Source: Lunularia cruciata
Taxonomy: Eukaryota; Streptophyta; Marchantiopsida; Lunulariales; Lunulariaceae
Direction: 5' to 3'
Assembly: GCA_948567375.1 (NCBI GenBank)
Contig: OX419757.1
Coordinates: forward strand, 12,662,974-12,726,973
Length of the DNA stretch: 64,000 nt
In this document: piece after piece, positions 1 through 12,469 of the stretch
Layout: every line of letters starts with the position of its first letter
Position numbering within the stretch: position 1 is the first letter of the stretch
Made by a program: the position numbers and the translations under genes
Notes under the pieces: generated by a model
What the model saw: the letters and a program-made list of their open reading frames with translations, nothing else
Databases searched by the model: none
Told to the model about the DNA's origin: nothing

Positions 1-326
1 CGGTTCAAGCAATATTCTTCTCTCATGTTCCCAATCTGCATGCAAGTCTTCCCAATACATTGCTAGCTCCTCCTCAAATTCACCTTCATAGTCTCCTTCT
101 TCTCTTTCTGCATTACCTTCTCTTCCAAATAATGAAGTTACTCCCTCAATCTTTCTTCTTCTTTATACCTCATAGTTAACTCTCTTTGATGGAGCTGCTT
201 CTTCTCTTCTACACTCTGCATCACTCTATCAAGCTCTTGCTCCTTCTCTGCTACTCTTGCCATAACATGGATGATCTTTAATCGTGAACCAACAAAATCC
301 TACTTCAAGATTTCATACTCAACTAT

Positions 327-990
327 TTATCTTTCCTTGGTTATGACATTCTGCTCTTTTATTCTTTCTTTACTTCCTACTTCTCTCTTTAAGTTCTCAA
401 TTACTAGATTTTGTACTACTGCATCTACTTGTAGTACCTCTCTTTGCTCCTCTCCTTGGGTTATACTCTCCTTCAACTCCGAATTCTCTTTTTCTAACCT
501 CACCAACACCTGCAACATAGTCTTTACCTCCGGATACTCCAATTGCGTATCTTTCTTCTTCTCCTCTAGCTTTATTAGCAACAGGCATACAATCTCCCAC
601 AAATAGTCCACTCCTCTGCTTTGATTCACCTATGATTGCAGACTTTTCTCCTTCTTTGCTTCTTCTTTGCCTGACACTCTTCTCCTCAACCAAAGTCACC
701 TTATTGGGATGGATTGCTGGCTCTCTTGAACTCCCACTCTCCATTTCTTTTCTTCTACTCGGCCCTGCCTCATACATCACTTTTCTCTGGGAGCGAACAC
801 CTCTTTGAATGATAACCTTCTTCTCCACTTTCTCCAAAACTTTGTTGTTTGACTTTGGGTTATCTTCTTCTACCCTCTCCAACTTTCCTTCTTCTTCCCC
901 TAGTACTGGTTGTATTTCTATTTCATCTTCACTCTTGATACTTGCTTCACCACTTTGAAATGTGAGTTTTGTTTCTTCCTCTCTCTCCAA
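327..990 (-). pseudogene. Charged coiled-coil protein remnant of repeat family E
   Basis: Two overlapping minus-strand frames (327-629 and 397-990) encode very Glu/Lys/Arg-rich peptides. The first has a leucine-spaced stretch (VRLEKENSELKESI) typical of a coiled coil. The second starts MEREEETKLTF and is acidic, then basic. No known domain was recognised. The region lies downstream, on the same strand, of the family-E domain at 1175-2130, so it may be the C-terminal part of the same ancient coding unit. The use of two frames and the simple composition suggest a decayed sequence. The pyrimidine-rich plus strand could also keep frames open by chance. Confidence 0.3.
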
Positions 991-1174
991 GTCTTCTAAC
1001 TTGTACTTGGCTTCTCCTTGTGATTCTTCTCTTGATGATGCAATTACTACTAGGTCCTTCTTCGGGTTTCACTTTCTTGGTCGTCCGAGGTCTCATTGCT
1101 ACTACTTCCTCTTTTGGTCAACTCCTCTTCTTGGACTTTGGAGCATTCACCGCCAATTGCATACTCTGCCTTGT

Positions 1175-2130
1175 CTATGCATAGTACTCATCACTACTCC
1201 TGATCTGAAGAATGTATTGTTGCTCCTCCGCATCAACATCTCTTCTTAAGTTGGGATGGAAGTGCAACACCATCTTGTGTTGTTCCACCGCATTCAATAG
1301 ATTGAATCCCAAATAAAAGTGGGCTGCAAATGGCACAATGTAGTGTAGAGGTGATTTATCTAGATTCCACACCATTTGTCTCGTGTGTTGATGAAAACAC
1401 TTTGCCCAATTGATTGGTTCCCCTACAAAGAGCTTATGGAAAAACACCGCTTGATGTTTCATCACATAAGTGGTTCGCTCCGGTTTGAAGATAGCCATCA
1501 TTGCTCCTACAATGCCTCTCCTCATAAGGTCCTTGTAACCATTCTTCATGTATTTTGAAGAAAAGGCATCTTGCACCTCTTGGGTTTCTTCAACTACCTC
1601 TCCTCTCCCCAAGAAGGTGGCTCCCTACTCCTCACCTGCCTCTCTTTTGAGTACTAACCTCCATCAAGCCATACTAACTTCCGAGTACTAACTGTCCATC
1701 GAGCCATATTTCCTCTCTTACCATTTGCTTTGGGTTTGTCCAGACACTTAATCTCAATGATCTTGGTCATGAAACCTAGAAAACTAAGGTTCCAGTTCCA
1801 TGCCAAAATGTGATCTAAAGCCTGCTCAAGACTTTGATTCTTGCAATTACATCCAACCTCCAAATTGCATGATTTCTCACCACAAATTCTGAGTTCTTTT
1901 TTCCACCACCCATCTAACTCTCCCCCACTTTGGGTTGGTGATTATTCTTCCGCCCAACTCTTTGACTAACTCTCCTGACTTCCTCTCAATACACCAGCAC
2001 GTCTCTTACTGCACTCCCTTTTCCTTGATCTCCCTCAAGATGACTCCTTAATGGCAATGGGAAATTACTTGTCATCTCTTTGTCTCTATCCCAAATTTTA
2101 TAGTGGCGTGTCTCCTTAGTCTTTCTTCAC
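1175..2130 (-). pseudogene. Repeat family E conserved domain, left copy
   Basis: The clearest part, 1175-1612, reads as a 145-residue peptide with EPINWAKCFHQHTRQM followed by HYIVPFAAHFYLGFNLL. A second, diverged copy of this domain lies on the same strand at 54386-54866 (EPTNWANMLYFQTRG, LAHFATHFYMGINLL), so this is a real repeated coding family and not a chance frame. Weaker similarity continues to about 2130, where a KFG..DKEM motif is shared by both copies. I do not recognise the family. A gag-like or accessory frame of a retroelement, or a plant multigene family, are both possible. The copy looks decayed. Confidence 0.45.
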
Positions 2131-2679
2131 TTGGAGCTTCTTCCAAGAAATCACACCTTCTGCATGCTCCTCTCAATGTCAATTTCCCCCGCTCATAGGC
2201 CAACCATTTTTATATGCGGTACCTTCTTGAATGTCCAACCCCAAAAGAAAGTTGTTACACTATCCTTGCCTCAGGTTGACCACCCTTGAAACAAAGTCTC
2301 CTTACTTTGGGTTGAATGCTGACAAGACCCATCCGAGTACTTTGTCTTTTGACACGAAGTCACTTACCTGGGTTACAACCGAAAGACACCATTCTTTGCC
2401 TTTTGATGCCATACAAGCGCAATACAACTTCGTCTATACACTTCTTCTTCATAAATAAGAAAAAGAACAGAAATGTGAATACCACAATAGAAAAACTATG
2501 GGCTAGGTCATGCCCGCCGATATTACACCCAATCCTATAAGTCCCATAAGACATATTTGTTCTGAACTTTAGGTGGCCATAACTTTTTTTCTAGAGCTCC
2601 ATTTACCATGATCTTGGTGTCTATGTAAAGCCCTTGAGAAGGTATTTCTGATGCATTAAGGCACACTTCATTTTCATGT
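2131..2679. other. Gene-free spacer before the nested elements
   Basis: No coding frame, RNA gene or repeat was recognised. Short frames on both strands have no motif. The stretch ends at the target site of element B. It continues after the nest at 49225, as shown by the GTATT duplication on both sides. Confidence 0.5.
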
Positions 2680-2684
2680 GTATT
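2680..2684. repeat. Target-site duplication of element B, left (GTATT)
   Basis: GTATT directly precedes the left LTR and recurs at 49220-49224 directly after the right LTR. Together they mark the two sides of one insertion that has since grown to 46.5 kb through further insertions. A 5-bp duplication is usual for chromodomain gypsy elements. Confidence 0.8.
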
Positions 2685-3416
2685 TTTAATACTCCAAGGA
2701 CAAGAGAAGAGAGAAAATATAGATTACACACTCAAGATTTGGTGCCCCAAAGGAGCACCTTCTCTTTATTATATAGACAAAGAGGATCTACTCCAAGAAA
2801 GCTCCACCATAGGATTATGCATACAGATAGGTGACATTTCAGCAAGCTCCACTCTTGGATTACTTACTTGGATGGGTGACATGTTGGTCTAGGTCCTATC
2901 TAGTGGGTCAAACAAGCTTTGACTAGAGGGAATATTTTAGAGAATCTTCTTGTAGGAGTCTCAGAATCACGTAAGGTACCATTGGAAAGCTCTCAATGAG
3001 AAAATTCAAGGGAGAGGGAAGGCCAACCTTCCTCCATTGAGAGGGGGGGTCTGCACATTTTCGAGGCCTTATTCATCCGTTTAGGCCTCCAAAATTGCCT
3101 TCAAAGATTCAAGCATTTTTTGGTTCCTACTCTATTAATAAAAGTCCCCTGTTGGTGATAACTCTTTCTGATCTATTAAGTCCATCATGTGTAACATCTT
3201 TCTAGATGTTACCAAACCAATTCTCACCTTTAAATCATATGTCTAGCTATTGGTTCTAAGGTTCTCAAGTTTATTTTGGTTTATGCTCTATTAGTAGAGG
3301 TACTCTTTTGGTGATACTTCTATTTGATCTATTTTGATCATCATGTATAACATCATTCTAGATGTTACCAAAACAAATTTCACATCTAGATCATATGGCT
3401 AGCTCTTGGTATTACA
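2685..3416 (-). repeat. Element B 3' LTR
   Basis: About 732 bp, matching 48484-49219 along its length. Shared landmarks are the block reading ggtgccccaaaggagcacct followed by a TTATTATATAG tract, and the end GGCTAGCTCTTGGTATTACA. In sense orientation the LTR begins TGTAATACC. Divergence from the partner LTR is about 14% by eye. Confidence 0.85.
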
Positions 3417-3431
3417 GACCTCCCTCCTTTT
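3417..3431 (-). other. Element B polypurine tract
   Basis: The reverse complement reads aaaaggagggaggtc, a purine run directly before the 3' LTR in sense orientation. This is the expected position and composition for the plus-strand primer of reverse transcription. Confidence 0.7.
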
Positions 3432-4597
3432 AAGACGCAACGTCTTTGTTGTGCAATTGTTGCTCAAATGCTTGCACCAACACCGGTGCATGTGTCAAAT
3501 TGGCAGCGGGCTCCCATGTTGCTTCATAGAGGAGGTAACCTTTCCACTGTACTAAATAGTCCACCCATAGATGGCGAGTACCACGCATGCACTTTTGGAG
3601 AATACACTCCACTTCATATTCCTCTATGCCATCAATGAGTGTCAAGGTCGAATGTCCTATGTGGAATGACCCTAGCCTGATCGGGGAGCATATCTGTGTG
3701 GTAGGGAAACTTGGAACACTGGATGGATCTTCATATGTGGTAGTAGCTCAAGGTGATAGGCCACAGCGCCGACTCGACAAAGAATTGAGAAAGGCCCAAT
3801 AAAATGAGGTCTGAGCTTACGAGGCCCAACTAATGTGAGGTTGGTTGTCAATAGCCACACTTGATCCCCAACATTGAACTCCATGTGCCTACAATGTGCA
3901 TCAGCCTATTGCTTTTGTCAATTTTGTGCAATCTGAGCTTGGCGCTCTCCACACCGTGTTGGATTCTAGAAACAAATGTGTTGATTGCATCGACCTTGGT
4001 AGCTACTAGACTGATCTTCATCAAGCTAGAAGGTGTGAAGGGATGTTCACCATACATGAGGAAGAACAGAGTGACTTGGGTAGATGCATTCACTAAATTG
4101 TTGTAAGCAAATTCCACCAACGGGAGTAGGTTGTCCCACCTCTCTTGCTCTTCTAAGGTGAAGCCATGTAACATGTCTTCAATCATGCAATTAGCCCGCT
4201 CTGTTTGGCCATCTGTTTGTGGGTGGTAAGTTGTGGACATGGCCAACTTGGTTTTGAAGAAACCAAAGAGTGTTCGGCAAAACAAACAGGTGAATTGAGT
4301 GCCTCTATCGGTGGTAAGTACTCTAGACAAGCCATGGTGAGAGAAGACTGCATCTAAGTATAATTGAGCTAGATGTGGAGTTGTCACATCCTTGGTGGTA
4401 CAGGCGTACATTAATCATTTTGCTGAGCCGGTCCACAAAGACCATGATGGAGTCAAACCTTGAAGTGATCTTAGGTAATTCACAGACAAGATCCATACTC
4501 ACTTGTTCCCAATGTTGGGTAGGCATATGGATAGGTTAAAGGAGACCTACAGGAGCTTGATTAGAAGCTTTGTTCTGTTGACAAAGTAGGCACCTAT
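3430..4597 (-). pseudogene. Element B integrase and chromodomain region
   Basis: Chromodomain at 3430-3645 (ECILQKCMRGTRHLWVDYLV, then WKGY and EATWEP), the fold that targets chromovirus integration to modified histones. Upstream in sense, an integrase core includes TDRGTQFT and TTYHPQTDGQTERAN, giving the catalytic-core signature of the family, followed by the GPF.I region of the C-terminal domain. Broken. The remainder of integrase lies beyond the inserted element A1. Confidence 0.8.
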
Positions 4598-4601
4598 GCA
4601 T

Positions 4602-5293
4602 TGTGAGCTGGCCTATCTCTCACTTAGGATGAACCTCTGATGGCTATTATAGTAGCGCACCATGGACTAAGAAGGCAAGGAATCCCAACTCCGTCATACT
4701 CCTCCAAGGCTAACACTCCAAGACTCAAGACATTGCTCACTAAAGAACTCAATGAGAGAGAGATAGTTGCAAATGAAAGGATGATGAGTACCTCCTCACC
4801 CCTTGTTTATATACTTGTGAAATAGTTACGCACCAAAGTTACTAATTACCGTAGTAACTCAAGTTACTAGACTAAAAGTCAAGTAAAGTCAAAAAGTAGA
4901 AAGGAATATCCATTCACATGGGCATATTCCCCAAAGCATGTGGTCTTATCTTGACCCAACCACTAAGTCAAGGATTCCTTCACATGGGCTATCCTTGGAC
5001 ACAAGAAGAATCCAAAACAAAAAGGCTTGCGTGCCCAAGAGTTCTCAACTGTTTCCTCAAAGCCAAACACCTAGGAATAATACAAAGTCAACACACTAAA
5101 ATCCAAAATAGTGGTGCTCATCTTTTCTAGTTTCTCTAAAGTAAGGTCCCCTCTATCTTAGCTATGACTAAATTTAGCTAATCATGACTAATGTAGAATC
5201 ATCCTTTATCTCTATATAAATAATATCTCTCAAGTACTTGTAATACCGAGCTAAATATCACAATACCACACACATGTATAAATGGGTGTTACA
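4602..5293 (-). repeat. A1 3' LTR
   Basis: 692 bp. On the plus strand it starts TGTGAGC and ends GGGTGTTACA, so in sense it starts TGTAACACCC, a common start for plant gypsy LTRs. It matches six other LTR copies in the window. Confidence 0.9.
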
Positions 5294-5341
5294 TTTACCA
5301 TTGGACTAAGTTTTCACTTTGTCTTTAAAGTGAAGGTCTCT

Positions 5342-8300
5342 CTACCTTCTATGATACATCTTCAACTTATCATGGTTAATCCTATCAAAGTGTCTTCCTC
5401 CCAACTCCTTGAGATCATAGGTGTAATTGCCCCACACCTTCTCTACTATGAAAGGTCCAAAGTACTTAGGCAAAAACTTCTTTTGCACTCTCTTGAATCG
5501 AATGGAATCAAACAACATTACCCAATCACCTTCTTTGGAAGGCTCCACCTTCTTCTTGCCTTGCCTCTTGGCATAGCTCTCCTTTTGCTTCCTTTGGGCT
5601 TGCTCCACTTGAACCATAGCAACTGCTCTTGTCTCTTCCAACTCCATGAGTCGATCCTTTCTTGACTTCTCTGCATCACCACCTTGTGCTTTCTTCAATC
5701 TCCTACAAATGCTTTGGAAGGTAGCAAGATCAAGTGAATAGGTAAGGTAGACTCAATACCATATACCAATTGAAATGGAGAATATCCAGTGGAAGTCTTC
5801 ATGGTTGTCCTATGGTCCCACAAAACTGCATGAATCCTCTTGTCCCAATGATGTTTAGCCACCTCCATTTCTACATCTTTGGCCAACATCATGCACAAGG
5901 TCTGATTGGTTCTCTTTGCCAAGCTATTGGAATTTGGCTTATAGGATGTAGTTACTCTATATGTGATAGATAAATGTCGTAGCATAGCTGTAGTGATGCT
6001 TCCTATAAACTCTACTCCTCTATCAGAAACCAACTCCAAGGGCATCCAAACCTAGTGATAATGCGTTCATAAAGAAATCTCCCAACTTCATCTTTATTCT
6101 TGTCCCTCAATGGTCTAGCCTCAACCCACTTAGTAAGGTAATTAGTAACTACCACAATGTACCGATTGCTCCTTGGGGTCCTATTGAGAGGACCTACAAA
6201 ATCAATTTCCCACTTCTCAAAAGGTCATAACAATGGAATTGATCTAAGTGGTGGAGTGGAAGTAGATTTTCTAGCAAAAGCTTGACAAACATGACAAGTT
6301 TTGCAATAATCAAGACAATCCTTGAAAATCCCTCTCCAATGGTAACCTGCATCTAGAATCTTGAAAGCAGTCACCTTTCTTGCAAAGTGTCCTCCACATA
6401 CTTAACCTTCATGAAACTCCATTATGAGTAGGATAGACTCTTCCTTACCCACTGCTCTTCAAAGAAGACCATCTGCTCCTTGGTGAAAAAGAATATCCTC
6501 CACCATTATATAAGGTCTAGATCTTGCTACTAGGGCCTTCTTCTCCCTAGCATGCATCCCTTCTGGATAGTTACCTTTTGTCACAAAATCCAAAATCTCC
6601 TTGTACTCCATTGAAGCCTCTTGAGTGATTGAGATTGTCATGAGCTCCTCATTTGGGAAGGAATCATCCATTGGCTCATCTCCATCATGATCATAGGCTC
6701 TAGATAACAAATTAGCATTTGCATGTTTCTTTCCTGGCCTATCCTCAATGGTGTAGTCATACTCAGACAAGAGTATCATCCATCTTGCTAGTCTCCCTTC
6801 AACATTAGGCTTGTTGAAGATGTACTTCAAAGCCTTGTGATCTGTGACAATGGTGGCTTTCTCTCCAATCAAGTAGTGTCTAAACTTCTTGAGACCAAAG
6901 ATCACTACCAACCCTTCTCTCTCCGTGACAGAGTAGTTCTTCTCTGTTGAAACCATTTGCCTACTAGCATAAGCTATTGGATGATCATGCCCATCTTGGT
7001 CTAATTGACTAAGAGTGCATCCTATAGCTACATTAGAAGCATCAGTGTAGAGGATGAAAGGCTTACTCCAATCAGGTTTAGCAAGGATTGGAGCTACAAC
7101 AAGGGATTGCTTGAGCTCTTCAAAAGCTTTGAGAGCCTCCTTATCTTCCAAAATCACCATGTAATCTACACCCTTCTTCATGTAGGTGGTCAATGCATAA
7201 GCCTTGTTGGAAAATGAGAAGATGAACCTTCTATAGTACCCAACCATCCCCAAGAATAAGCGTAACTTTGTCAAGCTTGAAGGGAATGGAAGGTCTGAGA
7301 TTTTCCTCACCTTCTCAGGATCAACTGCTATTCCATCCTTGGAGATGATGTGCCCCAAAAGTAGACCTTCTTCACATCCAAAAATGCACTTCTCCAAAGG
7401 GGTTGAGTGATGTATTTGCCTCATCCAAGCATTGCAAGACTTTGATTAGGTGCTCAAAGTGCTCCTCCTTGCTCCCATAGACACAAAAGTCATCAATGAA
7501 GTCTCTCATAAACTTCCCAATGAAAGGTTCAAATACCTTGTTCATGAACCGTTGGAATGTGGTTGGAGCATTGCAAAGCCCAAAAGGCATGACCTTGAAA
7601 GTGTAAGTTCTCCAAGGTGTGGTGAACGTGGTGAGTTGTTGATGCTCTGGTGCAATCTTGATTTGCTTATATCTACTATAACCATCTCCAAAATTGTACC
7701 TCTCATGACCTGCAACCTCCTCCAAGATCTCATCAATGAATGGCAATGGGTAGTAGTCCTTCTTGGTAACAACATTGAGCTTCTTGTAATCCACACATAC
7801 CCAAAGCTTACCATTCTTTTTCTTCACAATGATAATTTGAGACGCCCATTCTGAATTCTCCACCTCAAAGATAAATCCATCCTCCTTGAGCTTATCAATC
7901 TCCTCCTTCACAAACAAAGATATTGGTGGGCTAATGCAACGTTGCTTTTGGCGGATTGGTCTTGCATGTGACTCCACCTCTATCTTGTGCTCCTCCAAGG
8001 TGACTTCCTTCAAATCCTTGTAGCTGAAAGTACACACATGGATGAACTTGCGGAAAATCTCCTCAAATCTCACCTTCTCCTCCTTGGTAACATTTGGGCC
8101 ATACTTGAGGGTAGCTAACCTTCTCTCTACCTCCTCAAGTGTCAATGGTGATTTATCTGGGTCCTTCAAAACCTCTGGCTTAGGTGCAAAATCTATAGCA
8201 CACAAGGGATACACATTTGATTCAGATTTGGATTCATCCTCCTCCGTGGAAGTCTCCTCCTCCATGCTTGTGTCCACACTTGAAGCTCCTTCTTCAAAAT

Positions 8301-9810
8301 CTGATTCCCAATAATCAGAAGATAATGTATCTGAATGTGAAGTGTTGGTGGTGTTAGTCACAGGAACTATGACCCTATGGTTTGATGGCCCAATCCTCAA
8401 GTACCCTTTGTGCCATCTATCAATTGTGCGTGCTGCTCTCAACCATGGCCTTCCAAGAAGTAAGTCATATCTTGAATCCTTCAAGACTTGGGAAGTCATG
8501 AGATTTTGAACTCCCATAACTGAAACTACCACTTTATCCATCACCCTTATTGGTCAAACTTGTTGCTTGTTTGCCATGCTCACCACAAACGTTGAAGGTC
8601 TTGAGGGTATCATATCCAAGTTTTTCACCAACCTTTCTGACATGGCATTCATTGCTGATCCTCCATCAACCAATGCATCCTTGATGTTTTCACTCTCACA
8701 TCAATCTTAGAGGCATATTCACAAGCCTCCCATGGTGCTGGCTTGGCATCCACCACCTCCACTAATACTAGAGCTTTTACCTTCTTCTTCTTCTTGCTCC
8801 TTGTAGAACTCAAACCACCTCTAAACTCCTTTCTCAAGGTAGGGTTCAAAGCAATCAATTGGCCCACTGTGATGTTAGCCTTGTGACTACCAACATCCTC
8901 CAACACATTGTAGTTCTATTGTTGCTTTGAAATCAAGAAATCCTCCATCCCTAACTTCTTCCTTGGAGTCTTTATGGTTGATGGTGTTGAGTTACAAGTG
9001 CTCCTAGTAGACATAGGAGTATCCTTGCTTGGAGTAAATCCTTGAGAAGAGTGAACATCCTCTGCAAAATGAGCTCTCTTCTTCTCTTGTGCCAAAAGCT
9101 CCAAATTAAGACTCTTGGAGTTTGAGCACTCTCCCTTCTCATACTTGCTCTCCACCACATCTATGGATGCTTTCCTCATCTTTGTTTGGATAAGGAGCCA
9201 CTTGGGTTTCACTACCACCCTCTTTCCCTCTATTGGCTCCCTCATAACCCCTTCCTCCATGGTAAGTGGAATTTGGGCAATTCCTTTGGATATGGCCTCT
9301 TCCTCCACAACCAAAACAATTTCCATCATTGAAATTGTTGACTGGTTGACCTCCTCTAAATGGATAGTTTCCATAACTCCTAGGCTCTCTCCCTACATTC
9401 TGATCCACCTCTCTCTTCTCCCATAGTTGCACCACATTGATCTTGAGATCCGCAAGTTGTTCTGTGATGGTTTGAAGTGGATCCTTTGGTGGAGGTGCAA
9501 GAACTGGAGCAACTACTACTTGTGGTGCAACCCTTGCCACTAAGTTTCAGAAGTTCCACCATACGTGTAGCCTTGAGGAAGATGCACAACCTCCTTCACC
9601 ACCAAATCACTCTCATCTCCTTCCAAACTCTCCTCCATACGAATTGTGATTTTGATAGCTTCAACCTTGGAAGAAGGTTATTTAATATCTCACCTTGCTT
9701 CTAATTCTTTCTCCTCTCATTATTTCCTATGCAAGATCTCTTGAAGTCTCTCACAAAGGCCTCCACATCTTCTCCATCCTTGCCAAAGAAAACTGGAAAT
9801 TTCCCCATCT
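5342..9810 (-). pseudogene. A1 gag-pol region
   Basis: Domains in sense order (right to left): gag with a CX2CX4HX4C knuckle (CFGCGGRGHIQRNC, near 9300), an aspartic-protease region near 8400-8700, RT near 7200-8000 (YPLPFIDEIL, MPFGLCNAP, FIDDF), RNase H near 6700-7150 (FILYTDAS, VTDHKALKYI), integrase from about 6450 to 5695, and a C-terminal stretch ending KLKMYHRR. The same order occurs in A2 and A3. Broken. Antisense frames opposite it recur in each copy and are shadows. Confidence 0.8.
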
Positions 9811-10039
9811 TAACCTCTCACTATCTTTCTTTCTCTCAATTTTTTTCTCTTTTCTTTTCTCTCACTCTATTACTAATAGAGTATATACATGATTAACACC
9901 TTTTGAGAATAATCCACTCTAGGGAACACAAAAGGTTCAGGTTGCTCTAAGATTTCTATAGCAACATCAAATCCTAGAGTGCATATTTATCTAACTCTCA
10001 TGGATAGTTTATCCATAAGTTGAAAGATTATCTCCATCA

Positions 10040-10680
10040 CTAATCTTGAGAACTAGCTGATGAAGGTGGTAGTATTTCTGTAGTTGTACTAAGACTCTCT
10101 CCAAGATCCTTTACCAAAGTCTCCAAAAGTGCTTTTATTCCACTACACTCATGTCCTTTTGGAAGTCCTTCCACTCCACAAACCTCACACAACTCCTTGG
10201 TCTTAGATCTTCTCCCTCCTAATCTTGGTGAAGAAGGTCCAACATGCAAACCCAAGTCAAGTAAGCCTCTCCTTTCCCTCAATCTCTTGCTCTCAAAGGT
10301 CAACGGACGTGAACTTGCCTTATGTCCCTTCTCTCCACATAGAAAGCACTTAGACTCACTCTTTCCTCCAAGTGGTGTAGGTTTTTGGATCCTCTCAACA
10401 TTCTCTTCAATTCTATTATAAACTCTCTTTTTGTCAAATCCACCCTTACAATCATCTCAAACCCTTGGGGAACCTTGCATAATCTCAATTTCCACTCTTG
10501 ATGACACTCCATGTTCCCAAGATGAATCTAAACACACAAACATGTTTTGTGTTGCTCTCAAACTCTTCATGCATGAGATCTCCACTCTGCAGAATTGACC
10601 CTTCCTCACAATGTCACTCAAATCTCCCAACCAGTATGTCACAGTCCTCTGAAATTTTTCACATTGGATCACAAATCTAG
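10040..10680 (-). pseudogene. A1 pre-gag zinc-knuckle frame
   Basis: Between the primer site and gag lies an additional coding region that also occurs in A2 (17516-18149) and A3 (36165-36530). In A1 the conserved tail includes ELCEVCGVEGLPKGHECSG, a Cys/His cluster, after a basic stretch. An upstream part contains VTYWLGDLSDIVRKGQF. Conservation across three copies argues that it was once coding. Its function is not known. Ogre-type elements are known to carry an unrelated-looking extra frame in this position. Confidence 0.55.
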
Positions 10681-11349
10681 GGCGTCCCTCCTTGCAAAAT
10701 TTCAGATCTTTTCATTGAGCCATTTGGCCTAGACACCTTTCTATTCAGCACACATATTTAAGATTTGGTCTGAAAACCATCCCCCTCTTTTCAAAAACTC
10801 ATAACTCCCTGCACAAAAACAATCTCTCTCTAATTTTTGTGACAGCAGATAGGATGAAATGCATTAAATTTTCTTGGAAAATTTTTAGATAATTCACCGA
10901 AAATTGAAGAAATGGCAGCCTCTATACAATTTTTCAGAGAGCATGTGTTTGCGGGAGCACTTTACCCTATCAACTTTCAAAATTTCTAGCACAATGCGCA
11001 TAGTAGCTCTCATAATAATTTCAAGTTTTCTAACTGGATGATAACCCAAGCTATTATGCGTAGAAATTTCAAATCCAATTCTCAAACTTGAGATTTTGCC
11101 CAAAATCATCTCAATCCCCAAAATCTGCAATCCACCTCACACAATCTCTCCAATTCCTCTCATGTGTACAAGATGTTCAAAATCACCTCAAAGACATCAT
11201 AATGAACTACATGGTATACAAATGGATCTTGGTTCTCTAACATAAGTTAAGCTCTCTCATCTCCTAATGTTCTCTCCAAGTGAGCTCTCATAGCCTCCTT
11301 CTGTCTAATGTAGAATTGGACGCGGAACATTATCTTGCCTTCTAGAGAG

Positions 11350-11367
11350 GTCTCGGCAATGGAACCA
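11350..11367 (-). other. A1 primer-binding site, tRNA-Asp-like
   Basis: In sense it reads TGGTTCCATTGCCGAGAC, four bases after the 5' LTR end. It resembles the Athila-type site TGGCGCCGTTGCCGGGGA, which pairs with tRNA-Asp, but with mismatches. The equivalents in A2 (18828-18845) and A3 (37354-37371) are closer to it. Confidence 0.5.
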
Positions 11368-11371
11368 AAAA

Positions 11372-11727
11372 TGTGAGCCGGCCTGTCTCTCACTCAGGAT
11401 GAACCTCTGATGGCTATTATGGTAGCGCACCATGGACTAAGAAGGCAAGGAACCACAACTCCATCATACTCCTCCAAGGCTAACACTCCAAGACTCAAGA
11501 CATTGCTCACTTAGAGAATTCAATGAGAGAGAGATAGTTGCAAATGAAAGAATGATGAGTACCTCCTCACCCCTTGTTTATATAGTGGTGAAATAGTTAC
11601 GTACCAAAGTTACTAATTACCGTAGTAACTCAAGTTACTAGACTAAAAGTCAAGTAAAGTTGAGAAGTAGAAAGGAATATCCATTCACATGGGCATATTC
11701 CCCTAAGCATGTGGTCTTATCTTGACC
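11372..11727 (-). repeat. A1 5' LTR, first part (split by A2)
   Basis: Matches the first half of the family-A LTR. It ends at ...CTTGACC, exactly where element A2 begins. The second half resumes at 19546. The two pieces add up to about 691 bp, the normal LTR length. Confidence 0.9.
11724..11727. repeat. Target-site duplication of A2 (GACC), left; right copy 19542-19545
   Basis: GACC precedes A2 and is repeated directly after it. In intact A LTRs GACC occurs once at this point, so this is the insertion site of A2 inside the A1 LTR. Confidence 0.9.
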
Positions 11728-12420
11728 TGTGAGCCGGCTTGTCTCTCACTCAGGATGAACCTCTGATGGCTATTATGGTAGCGCACCATGGACTAAGAAG
11801 GCAAGGAACCCCAACTCCATCATACTCCTCCAAGGCTAACACTCCAAGACTCAAGACATTGCTCACTTAGAGAACTCAATGAGAGAGAGATAGTTGCAAA
11901 TGAAAGGATGATGAGTACCTCCTCACCCCTTGTTTATATAGTGGTGAAATAGTTACGTACCAAAGTTACTAATTACCGTAGTAACTCAAGTTACTAGACT
12001 AAAAGTCAAGTAAAGTCAAAAAGCAGAAAGGAATATCCATTCACATGGGCATATTCCCCTAAGCATGTGATCTTATCTTGACCCAACCACTAAGTCAAGG
12101 ATTCCTTCACATGGGCTATCCTTGGACTATAGAAGAATCTAAAACAAAAAGGCTTGCGGGCCCAAGAGTTCTCAACTCTTTCCTCAAAGCCAAACACCTA
12201 GGAATAATACCAAGTCAACACACTAGAATCCAAAATAGTGGTGCTCATCTTTTCCACCTCCTCTAAAGTAAGGTCCCCTCTATCTTAGCTATGACTAACT
12301 CTAGCTAATCATGACTAATATAGAACCATCCTTTATCTCTATATAAATAATATCTCTCAAGTACTTGTAATACCAAGCTAAATATCACAATACCACACAC
12401 ATGCACAAATGGGTGTTACA
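11728..12420 (-). repeat. A2 3' LTR
   Basis: 693 bp, TGTGAGCC...GGTGTTACA on the plus strand. It carries the sense TATA-like motif TATATAAACA (11931-11940). Confidence 0.95.
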
Positions 12421-12469
12421 TTTACCCCCGGACTAAGTTTTCACTTTGTCCTCAAAGTGAAGGTCTCTC

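Noticed and set aside
5282-5665. A 127-residue plus-strand frame (MGVTFT...) conserved at 5282, 12409 and 30983
   Set aside because: It is antisense to the integrase C-terminus of family A and conserved only because the element is repeated.
7450-7854. A 134-residue plus-strand frame recurring at 14575 and in part at 33250
   Set aside because: Antisense to the RT catalytic region of family A; a shadow of a real coding strand.
11372-12420. Tandem LTRs, suggesting a two-element array sharing an LTR
   Set aside because: The first LTR is cut at GACC, and its other half with a second GACC lies at 19542-19880. This shows insertion of A2 into the A1 LTR, not a tandem array.
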